From Simmondsia chinensis (taxonomy: Eukaryota > Streptophyta > Magnoliopsida > Caryophyllales > Simmondsiaceae), in the NCBI GenBank assembly GCA_018398585.1, contig JAGTTD010000011.1:13507346-13571345 (forward strand): a stretch of DNA of 64,000 nucleotides. Direction: 5' to 3'. Every line of letters starts with the position of its first letter. Position 1 is the first letter of the stretch. A program made the translations under genes and the position numbers. Positions 35,570 through 46,797 of the stretch are shown piece by piece. Under the pieces are notes generated by a model. It was not told the DNA's origin. It was given only the letters and a program-made list of their open reading frames with translations, and made no database searches.

Positions 35570-36010
35570 TGTTACGCTCGGGATTGAACCACAAGCGTAA
35601 ACTAAGTAAAATACAGATAGGTTGAGAGTTTGAGATGAGAAAGAAGGGAAATTAGTTGAGAAATAGAGAATTGGGGATGAGAAAATAGAGAGAGTTAGAT
35701 GAGAGAGAGAATTAATCTCAAATTGTGATATTTGCTTATGAATTTTCATTGATTAAATATGATCAATACATCCAACTATTTATACGCAATTACAATGAAT
35801 CAAGACACCACACTACACATCTTATTAGAAAAAACATCTAGAAAATTCTAGAAACTAACTAACTAATATTCAAACCCATTTATTTGGCGCCAAAACAGCA
35901 ACTAACAGCAACAATGCAGCAGCAACAGTACAATAGAATTTAACAGTTTAACCAATCTTCGCGCCACTTAGCTACCCTAAGCCCATGCCTCGGATTCTCG
36001 GATCATAACA
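35570..36010 (-). repeat. 5' LTR of element E
   Basis: 441 bp, with the complement of the Met-tRNA primer site at about 35552-35568. Confidence 0.9.
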
Positions 36011-38129
36011 ACATCCATGAGATGGGTGTAGTCCTCAGACTACGATTTACATGTTTATTCTAAGGGGTTTATGCGAGTAAGCCACAGATAGACTTGGAAC
36101 AAATGGTATGGATTGTTGTTTGAAAGACTTATAGTCGTAGACAAGTTTGTGCCACTCATATGTTAAGACTATAACGTGACGCTTTAGATGACTTGTCTTG
36201 GTCATGTGGATGGAGATCCATAAGTGTTAGGTTGTTAGGTTAGTGTGTTTAATAAGATTGACACACTGAGTTAGGCCATGTGGGTTAGTTATTTCTAGAC
36301 TACTATAGGAAATGAGTGATTCACGTTGTACTGTTTGAACGACGACTCTAAATCCTGAGGGTATTCTGGACTTGTACATGCAGCGTTAGTCACTTTGGTG
36401 TATTATAAGTAAGGTCTAAATGAATGGCTGAAATCCCACGTACACTGTATAGCGGCGTGAAGTGTGACAAGGATCAAGTGCTCGATAGGGAATCTACAGT
36501 CTCTTATGAGATACAGATGTCCCCTTAGTTGATTGGCAAATATTTGAATAGTTCGAAAACTTTCACCAAATTATTCCAAGTGTTTGACATTTGGAATTTT
36601 ATATTGTGAATATATTCAAGTATAAATGAATTATTCAGTAAAGGGCGAGTCGGTAACTAATGGAAAAGCAGTAAGAAGGATAATGGTAGTGATTATATTT
36701 ATCCTTTATCATACACATCTAGTGGAGGGGTTGTTGTTATCATTACAGTCTATTAAAGAGATATCGAATAAATAATTTAAGTCGGGAGTGTAGTGAGATT
36801 TATTTAGTGGAATTAAGTCTCATTAAATGGTAATTAAATTATTTCATGAGATGATTAATTTAACCAATTTGGAGCTAGATTTAAATTGTTCTTGAGGCCC
36901 CTGCGCAAGCCTCTGTATTTATGGCCATCGAAAAAATATTAAAGAATTCATGAGATGAATTATTTATTCATATGATGGGTAAAATTAATTTATCTAAATA
37001 TTATTCATGAGATGAATAAAAGTTAAAAATTATAAAATAAAATAATTTTGTAAAATTAAAATTCATAGGATGAATTTTTACATGTAGGAAACAAAGCAAA
37101 AGAAAAAAAAAGTATACAAAAAATTGCACAGGTCGCGATCCGCATGAATCGAATCAGACAAACTAGTGCGCGGGACGCCCACTAGGGCTATCCGCGTCCC
37201 CACGCGAGGACGAATCACGCAATGACATGTGTCATGGTGCTGGTGGACCACGAACGCGTTTGACCTAGGGTTGAAACGCAGCGTTTCAATTGTTTTTTTT
37301 AAATAAAACGACGCGTTTTGATTTTAACTGGGCCATCCCACATCGATTAAAATTGGATTTTTCACTCCGGAATACTTCTATAAATAGAGGTGCTTATTCC
37401 GAGGTTTGGCATTCAAGTTGAAATATTTCTTTAGGGTTTCTAGAATTGTTTCGGAGACCCAATTGGAGAGAAACTTTTCCTTTGAAATTTTTCTTTCCAC
37501 AGTTTAATATTTTTCGGAGCCCAACCTCCTGGCAATTCGAGGTCATTGCGTAGAAGGTCTCGGAGTCTCGATTTTAAAGAATATTATTGTCTCTGGTATT
37601 TCTTTTATCGGAGCAATTTCAGGTATGTCTTTTCTTTCCTTCTTCTTTTAGATTCCGCTTTTCGATTTATTTACAATATTCGTTATTATACCTGTTTAAG
37701 TTTATGTATTGTTATGAATGTATTAGAGTAAAATGCCTGTAAATCTAATTTATGAATTTAGATATGTTGATTTAAATTATAAATTTAAGTCAGTAGATTT
37801 AAAATTAGGAATTTTAAAACAACCCTAGGTTTAGAGTTATGAATTCTAAACCCGTTCCGCTGCGTAAACTTTAGAGAGAATTTTTGAAATTCATCCCTAC
37901 AATCGGTATTAGGGCAAAGGGTTTATAGAGATAAACATATTCTCGAGAACTCTCGCACGTGAGGTGTCACAAAGCGTGACTCTCCGACCGGGGGCTTAGA
38001 TAGAGAGAAGAGTCTCCTACTCCAAGTACTCTAATAGGTGCCTATTGTTGTGACCATAATTGAGAACTATGAACCCAATAGTCGGCATCAGAGTTTATTT
38101 TTCAACAAAATTCATATGTTTTTCCAACA

Positions 38130-38394
38130 ATCGGCTCATTGTGTCACGAGTCGCGACCTTGTGGGTTCCCGGGCCTATCTCGACCCGGTTTGCTTTTTGG
38201 GCCTATCTCGGCGTGGCTCCTTCCCCTCCCTCTTTTTTTTTTACTCAAACCTTTATGTCGTTTTTGTGTCTAATTGTTGATTTGAGGGTTTTGATGGTCT
38301 ATTTGTGGTTTGTTTTTGTTTGCTTTGTATATGTGGTTTGATTTTTTTTAGAAGAGTTGGTGGATGTGTGTGGAGTGATTGTTTTTTGGAAGAG
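38130..38394 (+). pseudogene. Antisense F-box-like fragment, copy 2 (right part)
   Basis: Matches 30717-30985 of copy 1 (GGCTCATTGTGTCACGAGTC onward) and ends in the TTTTTTGGAAGAGTTGGTGG block before the minisatellite. Coding content is no longer readable here. Confidence 0.6.
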
Positions 38395-38494
38395 TTGGTG
38401 GTATTTCGCCCTTAGAAGTGCTTACGGGTTAACCTATCTCGCCCGCCTCGGAAGGGCTTATGGCTTGATGTAATTCGCCCCCCTTGGAAGGAAT
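38395..38494. repeat. 36 bp minisatellite, copy 2
   Basis: Two to three units of the GAAGGGCTTATGGC type, directly left of LTR copy 3. Confidence 0.75.
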
Positions 38495-38943
38495 TGTTTT
38501 GGTATAAGTTCTTTTAATGGAAGGTCAAACTCAAACCTTTTTACTATTATTGATTAATGGATTTGATACAGGAGGTATCGTAGATTGAGTACAAAATATA
38601 ATAAATGGGGGGATTAAAGTGAGTGAATTTTTGTGTCCCCCTTTGGAGCATAAAGGGGGGTATTTACAGATGCCCAAGAATGCCATGGGCAGTGAGTATA
38701 GTAGTAAAAAAGAGATGTGGTTGACGTCATGGCGAGACGCAACCTCGAGCGAGACGGAATCCCGGGCGAGATAGAATCCTGGGCAAGATGCAATCCTGGG
38801 CCAGATGAAATCCGGGCAAGATGCGCTCCTAGGCGAGATGCGACCCTTGCTAGATCAGACCCCGGGCCAGATGCAACCGCGGTCGGAACGCAACCCCGGG
38901 CAAGATGCAACTTGGTTGGAGATGTTTTAAGGGGTTGTTATCA
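38495..38943 (-). repeat. Gypsy A LTR copy 3 (next to pol)
   Basis: 449 bp, TGTTTTGGTATAAG to GGGGTTGTTATCA, followed by the purine-tract complement GTTAGTCCCCTGCC. This is the copy in the normal 3' LTR place relative to pol. Confidence 0.88.
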
Positions 38944-39185
38944 GTTAGTCCCCTGCCATTTCACAAATGATTTTCCCTTGCGATTTTCAATGCGATTGGT
39001 TTTATAACTATAGGGGAGTAGTACCCATTCTCCTTCGCTTTGGCGTTCACTCCTTGAACTCCTTCATGCTTTGACCTCTCCTTCACATTTTAGCCTCGGT
39101 TATCAAATGGCTGACTCTTCGTACGGTACTTTTGAAAATTTTTCTTACTTTTCTATGAAGTCCCTCTTAAGATTGGATTATTTTT
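38944..39185 (+). pseudogene. Antisense F-box-like fragment, copy 3 (5' end only)
   Basis: Opens with ATG at about 39108, reading MADSSYGTFENFSYFSMKSL, then jumps directly into the TTTTTTGGAAGAGTTGGTG block; the middle and end present in copy 1 are deleted. Confidence 0.55.
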
Positions 39186-39199
39186 TGGAAGAGTTGGTG

Positions 39200-39810
39200 C
39201 TATTTCGCCTGCCTTAAAAGAGCTTACGACTAAACCTATCTCGCCTGCCTCGGATGGGCTTACGGCTAAACCTATATTGCCTTCCTCGAAAGGGCTTATG
39301 GCTTGACGTAATTCGCCCGCCTTGGAAGGGTTTACGGCTAAACGTAATTCGTCTGCCTAGGAAGGGCTTATGGCTAGACATAATTCACCTGCCTCGGAAG
39401 GGCTTACGGCTAGACGTATTTCGCTCTCCTTGAAAGGGTTTACGGCTAGACGTAATTCGCCCGCCTCGGAAGGGCTTACGGCTAGACATATTTTGCCCGC
39501 CTCAGAAGGGCTTATGACTAGACGTATTTCACCCGTCTCGGAATGGCTAAACGTATCTCGCCCTCCTCAGAAGGGCTTATGGCTAAACGTATTTCGCCCG
39601 CCTAAAAAGGGCTTACTGACAAACGTATCTCGCCCGCCTCAGAATATTGATAAACATGTTTGCCCACCTCGGAAGGGCTTATGTCTAAGCGTGATTAGCC
39701 CGCCTTGAAAGGGCTTACAGCTAAATGTATTTCACCCGCCTTGGAAGGGCTTACGGTTAAAAGTATTTCGCCTGCCTCCAAAGGGCTTACGGCTAAACGT
39801 AATTTGCGTG
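39200..39810. repeat. 36 bp minisatellite, copy 3 (about 17 units)
   Basis: Units of GCCTCGGAAGGGCTTACGGC followed by TAAACGTATTTCGCCC, 36 bp each, a few shortened to ~29 bp. Because 36 is a multiple of three, long frames stay open: plus strand 39370-39708 with a 12-residue repeat like ASEGLTARRISP, minus strand 39928-39695 with SPLEAGEILLTV. It sits just after the end of pol in element orientation. Confidence 0.92.
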
Positions 39811-39939
39811 TTCCATAAACCTTTCTTTTCAAACTTAAAGGGGGAGAAAGTTCTCTCAAAATGTAAAATGAGTTCATATTCTTCCAAGGTTTTATACATA
39901 ACATTTTCTTAAATTTAAAATGTTCCATGTTCTCGGAAT

Positions 39940-40085
39940 TGGGGTTCCATCCAGCTGTTGTAGACGGTAAGCTCCTTCCCTAGTAGTCCGAGAGACCCTG
40001 TAAGGCCCTTCCTAAGTGGCGGATAGCTTGCCGTGGTGATGTCCCGAGGCCTCCGTTCGCTTTGGCACTAATTCTCCTTCTTGAT

Positions 40086-40122
<37 letters not shown>

Positions 40123-40806
40123 CTTGGAATTAAAGTATTTTGCCATCCTTTGTTTTTGGGCGACCATCCTAGTCAATGCGCTTTCTCGTGTTTCTTCTAT
40201 TTCATCCAGTGATTGTATCAACGCATCTTCGCTGTGTCCCTAGTCATAACCCTATATTCGTAGACTAGGCTCTCCTATCTCTACTGGTAGTACCGCTTCT
40301 GCTCCGTACACTAGGTTGTATGGGGTTTCTCTCGTGGCATTTCGTGCTATTGTTCTATAAGCCCATAACACAGTGGGGAGGTCCTCTACCCAGTCCTCCC
40401 TGGCTTTGTCAAGCTGACATTTTAGTCCTGAGAGGATATGCTTGTTTGCGGATTCAGCCAAACCACTGCCCTATGGGTGTGCCACTGAAGCGTAGTTTAT
40501 TTTGATTCCTAGATTCCCACAGTAATCTTGGAATCTTTGTGAGCTGAATTGAGTACCATTAGCGGTAACTAGAGTCCGCAGGATTCCAAATTGGGTGATG
40601 ATTCCTTTCCATTGGAAGTGCTGGACAGCACGATCAGTGATTTGGGCGATGGGTTCAGCCTCTATCCATTTGTAAAAATAGTCTATGGCCACGATGATGT
40701 ACTTTCTTTGCCCAGTCACCTTCGGGTACGGCCCAGAGATGTCCAACCCCCATTGCTCGAATGGGATTGGACTAAGGATGGGTTGGAGCAAGGACGCGGG
40801 AGTATG
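39940..40806 (-). pseudogene. Gypsy A integrase, core and C-terminal part
   Basis: Core from 40791: GLDISGP (first Asp kept), IIVAIDYFYKWIEA, then LVTANGTQF where the second catalytic Asp has become Ala, then after a stop AESANKHIL (Glu kept) and YRTIARNATRETPYNLVYGA at 40380-40320. The C-terminal part runs MIQSLDEIEETRESALTRM, QKQRMAKYFNSKL and is broken by a run of 32 G (C on the plus strand, 40089-40120) in place of a few expected residues. It ends [10 protein letters not shown] near 39940. The piece is separated from its zinc-binding N-terminus by the solo LTR at 40807-43090. Confidence 0.9.
40089..40120. repeat. Run of 32 C inside gypsy integrase
   Basis: Uninterrupted C32 in a coding region (poly-Gly on the minus strand) where related integrases have a short Arg/Pro stretch. 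Confidence 0.95.
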
Positions 40807-43090
40807 TGTTGGGAAAAGATATGAATTTTGTTGTCAAATAAACTATGATGCCAACTATTGGGTTCACAGTTCTCAACTATGGTCACAACAATAGGCACCT
40901 ACTAGAGCACTTAGAATAGGAGACTCTTCTCTCTACCTAAGCCCCCGGTCGGAGAGTCACGCTTCGTGACACCTCACGTGCGAGAGTTCCCGGGACTAGG
41001 TTTATCTCTATAAACCCTTTGCCCTAATACCGGTTGTTGGGATGAATTTCAAAAATCCTCCCTAAAGTTTACGCAACGGAACGGGTTTAAAATTCATAAC
41101 TCTAAACCTAGGGTTGATTTAAAATTCCTAATTTTAAATCTACTAACTTAAATTCATAATTTAAATCAACATATCTAAATTGTTAATTTAGATCAACAGG
41201 CCTTTTACTCTAATATATTCATAACAATACATAAACTTAAACAGGCATAATAATGAATACTATAAATAAACAAAAAAGCGAAAAAGAATAAAGAAAGAAG
41301 AACATACCTGGACCTGCTCCAATAATAAAGAAAACCAAGAAACTCGAGACCCGCGATCTTCTGCGCAATGACCTCAAATTGCCCGAAGGGTGGGCTCCAA
41401 AAAATATTAAACTGAGGAGAGAAAATTTTCAACGGAAATTTTTTCTCCAATTAGGTCTTCGAAACAATTCCAGAAACCCTAAAGAAGTATTTCAACTTCA
41501 ATACCAAACCTCGAAATAAGTACCTCTATTTATAGGAGTATACCGAAGCAAAAAAATCCAATTTTTTTCGATGTAGGATTGCCCAGTTAAAATCAAAACG
41601 TGTTGTTTTATTTAAGAAAAACAATACAAACGTTGCGTTTTAAACACTGTTCAAAAATGCGTACTTTTTTAATTCAAAACGCGTAACACGTGGTAGCGTT
41701 TGATTCGTCTGCTCCTGTGCACGCGGATTGCCAGGGCACGACCCAGCGCCGTGACACGTGTCATCGCGTGATTCGTCCCCGCGTGGGGACGGCGATACCC
41801 ATGGTGGACGTCGCGCGCTGGTTTGTCTGATTCAGTTTACGCGGATCGCGAGCTGTGTAGTTTTTTTTATTTTGCTTTGTTTTCCACATGTGAAAATTCA
41901 TCCTATGAATTTTAATTTTTCAAAATATTTTACTTTTTAATTTTTTAATTTTTATTCATCTCATGAGTAATATTTGGCAAAATTAATTTACCCATCTTAT
42001 GGATAAATAATTCATCTCATGAATTCTTTAATATTTTTTTAATGGCAATAAAATACAGAGGCTTGCGTAGGGACCTCAGGAAAAATTTAAATCTAGCTCT
42101 AAATGGGTTAAATTAATCATCTCATAAAATAATTTAATTACCATTTAATGAGACTTAATTCAACTAAATAAATCTCATTGCACTCCAGACTTAAATTATT
42201 TATTCGATATCTCCCTAATAGAATGTAATGATGACAACGAACCCTCCACTAGATGTCCATGACAAAGGATAAATATAACCATTACCATTATCCTTCTCAC
42301 AACTTCTCCATTAGTTACAGACTCGCCCTTCACTAAATAATTCATTTATACTTGAACATATTCACAGTATAAATTCCAAATGTCAAACACTTGGAATACT
42401 TTGGCCAAAGTTTCCAAACTATTCCAATATTTGCGAATCAACTAAGGGGACATCTGTATCTCATAAGAGATTGTAGATTCCCTATTGAATACCTGATCCT
42501 TGTCACACTTCATGCCGCTATCCAGTGTACGTGGGATTTCAGTCATTCGTTTGGACCTTACTTATAGTGCACCAAATTAACTAACGCTCCATGCACAAGT
42601 CCAGAATACCCTCAGGATTTAGAGTCGTCGTTCAAACAGCCCAACGTAAATCACTCATCTCCGATAGTAGTCTAGAAATAAGTAACCCACATGGTCCAAC
42701 TCCGTGTGTCAATCTTATTAAACACACCAACCCAACACTTTTGGATCTCCATCCACATGACTAAGACAAGTCATCTAAAGTGTCACGTTATAGTCTTAAC
42801 ATACAAGTGGTCCATACTTGTCGTCGACTACGAGTCTTTCAAACAACAATCCATACCATTTGTTCCAAGTCTATCTGTGGCTTAGTCTTATAAACCACTT
42901 AGAACAAACATGTAAATTGTAGTCTGAGGACTACACCCATCTTATGGATGTCTCCCAAAAGAAAATCACATGCAATATAAATACTCTGTTACACAAATTT
43001 AACTAGGAAATGACTGGGACTTTAATTTTATTTATTAATTAAAATAATATATCCAGAATAAATCTGAATTTCAAGACACTGTTCCTAACA
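40807..43090 (-). mobile_element. Solo LTR of the G/D family, in the gypsy integrase
   Basis: 2,284 bp, starting TGTTGGGAAAAG and ending CACTGTTCCTAACA on the plus strand, with a perfect duplication GTATG (40802-40806, 43091-43095). Reverse orientation relative to solo LTR D. No internal region is present, so it formed by recombination between two LTRs. Confidence 0.93.
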
Positions 43091-43338
43091 GTATGGATTA
43101 CCGAGGCATGTTTCTGACATTTCTTACATTTTTGTACAAGGCTTTGGGCGTCTTTCTTCATGGTAGGCCAGTAGTATCCGGATCGTAAGGCCTTATTAGT
43201 CAGTGCTCGACTCCAGAGGTGTTGTTCGCAGATGCCTTCATAGATCTCGCACAGGACGTATTCCTTCTCTTCTTTGCCTACACATTTCAACAATGGATGC
43301 ACGAAGGATCTCCTGTTTAGGTCCTCGTTGATTAGCAC
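43091..43338 (-). pseudogene. Gypsy A integrase, N-terminal zinc-binding part
   Basis: Reads EIYEGICEQHLWSRALTNKA, GYYWPTMKKDA and CKKCQKHA. The HHCC set is there except that the first His (normally in E-H-E-G) is Tyr. Confidence 0.85.
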
Positions 43339-43990
43339 GAGCTAGGGGGCTCATCTTTGGACCAGTTTCGCCTCTATTTGGTTGCTAGGGAGGGTTCCAT
43401 TTTTTATACAATCCATCATGGGGTGCCGCTAGTCATCTACGACCCATATTTCTGTAAGTTTTTCTGAGGGAGAGGAGAGCGGTGAGTTCATACATGAAGT
43501 TTTGATTTCCTCGACTTGGATGGCGGGGTCTTGGTGCTTCTTCCGTGGTCCCGAACTGGCTATTTGGCTTAGCTCGTTTGCTCTAACATTTTCTGCTTGT
43601 GGTACAAGGTGAATCCTGAAGTGGGAAAAGGCTCTTATTGCTTCGTTCATAGCCTCTAAGTATTCCATCGTGGTAGTACTTCGTGCTCCGTAGACTCCCT
43701 GGGTTTATTTGGCAACCAACTGGGAATTGCTGAGCACTTTGATTTGCCCGACTCTTGCTCTTTGGGTTATTCTTAGCCCGTGGAAAAGTGCCTCGTATTC
43801 GGTTTCATTGTTGCTAGCCCTGAATTTCAATTGTATGGCATATGAGAAATGTTGACACGTGGGCGAGATGAGTAAGATCCCTGCTTCACACCCATGATTA
43901 TTAAGGATCCGTCGATGTATAATCTCCAAGATTTCCCTGAGGCATCTCCTGAGTCTGCGGTTTGCGCGTTGCTAGTGAATGATCAATCGG
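43339..43990 (-). pseudogene. Gypsy A RNase H and linker remnant
   Basis: Pieces at 43929-43705 (GCEAGILLISP, KFRASNNETEYEALFHGLRI) and 43668-43429 (EAIRAFSHFRIHLVPQAENVRANELSQIAS) follow the plant gypsy RNase H pattern NNxAEYEA and ENxxADxLS. Stops and frame changes separate them. Confidence 0.85.
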
Positions 43991-44237
43991 CCAGGAAATC
44001 AGCCAGTACTTATGCCTTGATCGCCGTTCTTGACTCGAACAGGATATTGTGCTCTGATAGTTCAACCACCCAAGCCAGCATTCTTCCCAGACATTCCAGT
44101 CGTTGGAGCGATTTTTGGAGGGGTTGATCGGTTCGTATCGAGATTTGATGCGCCTGGAAGTAGTGACGCAGCTTTCTGGCAGCTATGGCAGCAGTGTAGG
44201 CAAGCTTTTTGATGCGAGGGTATCGTCTCTCCGCCTC

Positions 44238-45310
44238 TCACAATATTTGACTCACAAAGTAAACCGGTTCCTGGTCGTTTCCCCTCTTAAACACTAATAC
44301 GGCACTTATTGTGTCATCCGATGCTGCTATATAAAGGATCGATTCATCTCCAGTGGCTGGTTTTGATATGGTGGGGAGTTTCGCTAGGTGTTCTTTGAGT
44401 TCTTGGAAGGCTTGTTCGCAGGTTTCGTTCCACCTGAAGCCCTCTCTGCCTTGTAAGACCTTGAAGAAAGGGAGAGACCGATCCGCTAGGCGGCTAATGA
44501 ACTTATTGAGTGTAGTTAGGAAACCTGTCAGCTTCTGGATATCTTTCGACGTCTTTGGGGTTTCCATTCTCAAGATTGCATTTACTTCAGCAGGATTGGC
44601 TTCTATTCCTCTCGAACTTACTACGAAGCCCGGGAATTTCCCTTTCGAAACAACAAAGATGCACTTGTCTGGATTTAACCACATCCCATGAATCCGAAGC
44701 GTCTCTAAGGTCTCCCCCAAGTCATCAACGTTGTTGGAGGCTTTCTCGGTTTTTACTATCATGTCATCAACGTAAACTTCCAAATTCTTCCCTGTATGTT
44801 GCCAAAATATGTTATTTACTAATTGCTGGTACATGGCTCTGCGTTCTTTAACCCGAATGGCATGACCCGAAAGCAGTACATTCCCTCGTGGGTGATAAAG
44901 CTAAATAGTTCATTTCCTACTGTAGAATCAACTAGCTAATCTATCTTAGGCAAGAGGTAAGAGTCTTTGGGGAAGGCCTTGATTAGGTCAGTGAAGTCGA
45001 TGCACATTCACCAACTGCTGTTTTGCTTTTTCACCAGGATCACATTCGCTTAGCCACTCGGGGTGTAACACTTCTCGTATGAAGTTTGCCTTTAGCAATT
45101 TCCTAGTTTCTTCGCTTATAGCCTGGTTTCATTCTGCGCTGAAATTGCGCTTTTTCTGCTTTATCGATTTTTGTTCAGGTTGGACGTTTAGGTGGTGGCA
45201 AATAATCTCTTTGCTTATTCTAGGAATTTCATCCATTGAGTATTCGAAGACTTCTTAGTATTGTCAGAGCACCTGCAAGATTTGATCTTGCACTTCGAGG
45301 TTCATTTGGG
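44238..45310 (-). pseudogene. Gypsy A reverse transcriptase
   Basis: The upstream half (45310-44850) has lost its frame but keeps KANFIREVLHPEWL and CFRVMPFGLKNA-like blocks. The downstream half is open from 44834 to 44238: NLEVYVDDMIVKT with the catalytic YVDD intact (about 44755-44782), LNPDKCIFVVSKGKFPGFVV, LTGFLTTLNKFISRLADRSL and the start of RNase H. Confidence 0.9.
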
Positions 45311-45317
45311 CCCCAAT

Positions 45318-45660
45318 TCAGACTGTCCTCTCGAGTTCAAGTTTGGCTTCAATGTTGTCTTTAGGACCTTGCTTACCTTCTTCTTCATATTTCGTCTTTA
45401 CTATGTCTGTGGCGTCTTGAGCGTAGCAACAACTGCAAGCTATTTGTTGGCATCCATTGATGTTTATGACATTCCTCTTATCCGTTTCGAATTTCATAGC
45501 TAGGTGGTAGGTGGACACCGCTGCTTTTAATGAATTTAACGAGGGTCGTCCTAGTATGGCGTTAAAGGTCGAGTGTGCCGAAACCACTTGGAATTCGGTT
45601 CTGAACGTGTGCGTTCAACTTTCATCTTTTAAAAGGACGTTGAGGCTTATGGCCCCTAGT
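45318..45660 (-). pseudogene. Gypsy A protease to reverse transcriptase linker
   Basis: Open at 45587-45318: FNAILGRPSLNSLKAAVSTYHLAMKF is the conserved block that follows the aspartic protease in Tat elements. The frame is broken from the protease at 45660. Confidence 0.8.
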
Positions 45661-46797
45661 GGGTCAGCGAGGGCTCCTCTCGCTGGGATCCCATTTTTTC
45701 GAGGCAATGGAGAAAAAGGATGTTGACCGAGCTCCCTTGATTTACCAGGACTCTCCGAATGCAAAAGCTACTAATCTCCATGGTGATGACCATCGGGTCC
45801 TCGTGCGGGGTTTTGATGTTGGCGAGGTCGTCATGCGTAAAGACAAGGGGTTGGCACCTTTTTGTCTTGCTTTCACCCCTTACTGAGGTTGGGTCATCAA
45901 TTTGTTTTCGCTTTTGCTTAACCGTGGCTATCACACACTTCGGGGCGTTTGCCAGGGCATTGTGTTTTTCATGCGACGGTCCCGGGACTCCCGGTTTAAT
46001 CTTCTTTAGGTCCAAGAATGTGCCGAGGTCTTCCTTTCTCTCTAGTTCGTCCATTTGGTACTTCAGCGCCCGACAGTCTTTGGTGTCATGCCCGGACGAT
46101 TCATGGTACTCGCACCACTTCTTTTGTTCAATTTTGGGCTCAGGGCCCTTTGTGGCCTTGACCTTTGGTACATCGGGCTTCTTTACTTCCAAAAGCAGTT
46201 TTGGCATCTTTTGTTGTCCAAAAGGGCGGCTTCCCCTTGGGACTTTGATGGGGCGCTCCCTTTTCATTCCTTACGGGTTCTGGCCTGGGTTGCTCGGCCT
46301 TTGCCATTACATCCTCTGCGATGATGTATTTGTTAGCTTTAGCCCACAACGCGTCCACGATGGTAGGGAGGGCCTTTGCTGGGGCGAATTTGAGGTCGGT
46401 ATTCCGTAACCCATTGATTAAAGCGTTTATGGCCATTTCATCTGCGAGGTTCCGAATGTCAATCATTGCCTTGGAGAAGAATCGAACGAATCCCCTTAGG
46501 GATTCATCTTCCGTTTGTCTTAATCATATTAGCTAGGCGGCGGTCTTCTTTCTTCGTTTGTAACTTAAGAATTGATGGGTGAACTTTTCTGAAAGCTCCG
46601 AAAAGCTAGATTGAACTGCTCTGAAGGGAGGCGAACCATGCTTGGGCTATGCCCTTGGGCGTAGCTAGAAAGCATTTGCACCATACGTCTTCTAACGCAT
46701 CCTGGATATACATCCGGGCTGCGAATCCTGAAATGTGATCGTCTGAATCTTGGGTTCCTTCGAAAATTTCTGGGTTCGGAATTTTTACTTTTCCCAT
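45656..46797 (-). pseudogene. Gypsy A gag and protease
   Basis: Gag starts about 46797 (MGKVKIPNPEIFEGTQDSDD, CKCFLATPKGIAQAWFASL) and continues at 46466 (INALINGLRN). At 46267-45656 come the zinc-binding CEYHESSGHDTKDC block and the protease region with VLVNQGSSVNIL, where the catalytic Asp usually found before GSS is replaced (NQGSS). Three frame changes are needed to read it through. Confidence 0.85.

Larger units (their letters stand above)
32593..36010 (-). mobile_element. Gag-only LTR element E (TR-GAG-like)
   Basis: LTRs 32593-33049 and 35570-36010 start TGTTAC and end ATCATAACA, with a perfect duplication ACATC (32588-32592, 36011-36015). The minus-strand primer site is TTGGTATCAGAGCC beside the right LTR, and the purine tract CAAGGGGGAGGGAA lies beside the left LTR. 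The interior (2.5 kb) encodes only gag. The LTRs differ at about 20 sites plus a 16 bp indel. Confidence 0.93.
32449..38129 (+). mobile_element. Solo LTR D of the G family, split by element E
   Basis: Starts TGTTAGGAACAGTGTCC and ends TTTTTCCAACA, flanked by TTCGG (32444-32448) and ATCGG (38130-38134). Without E it is about 2.26 kb, the same length and ends as the inverted solo LTR at 40807-43090. The last ~226 bp include a fossil primer-site-like GGTATTAGGGCAAAGGG. TATA-like CTATAAATAGAGG near 37379. Confidence 0.88.

Noticed and set aside
39370..39708. Protein-coding gene with a 12-residue repeat
   Set aside because: The frame exists because the minisatellite unit is 36 bp; both strands are open and no start context or domain supports a gene.
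44353..46409. Plus-strand ORFs in this interval
   Set aside because: They are antisense shadows of the gypsy gag-pol, whose motifs are on the minus strand.
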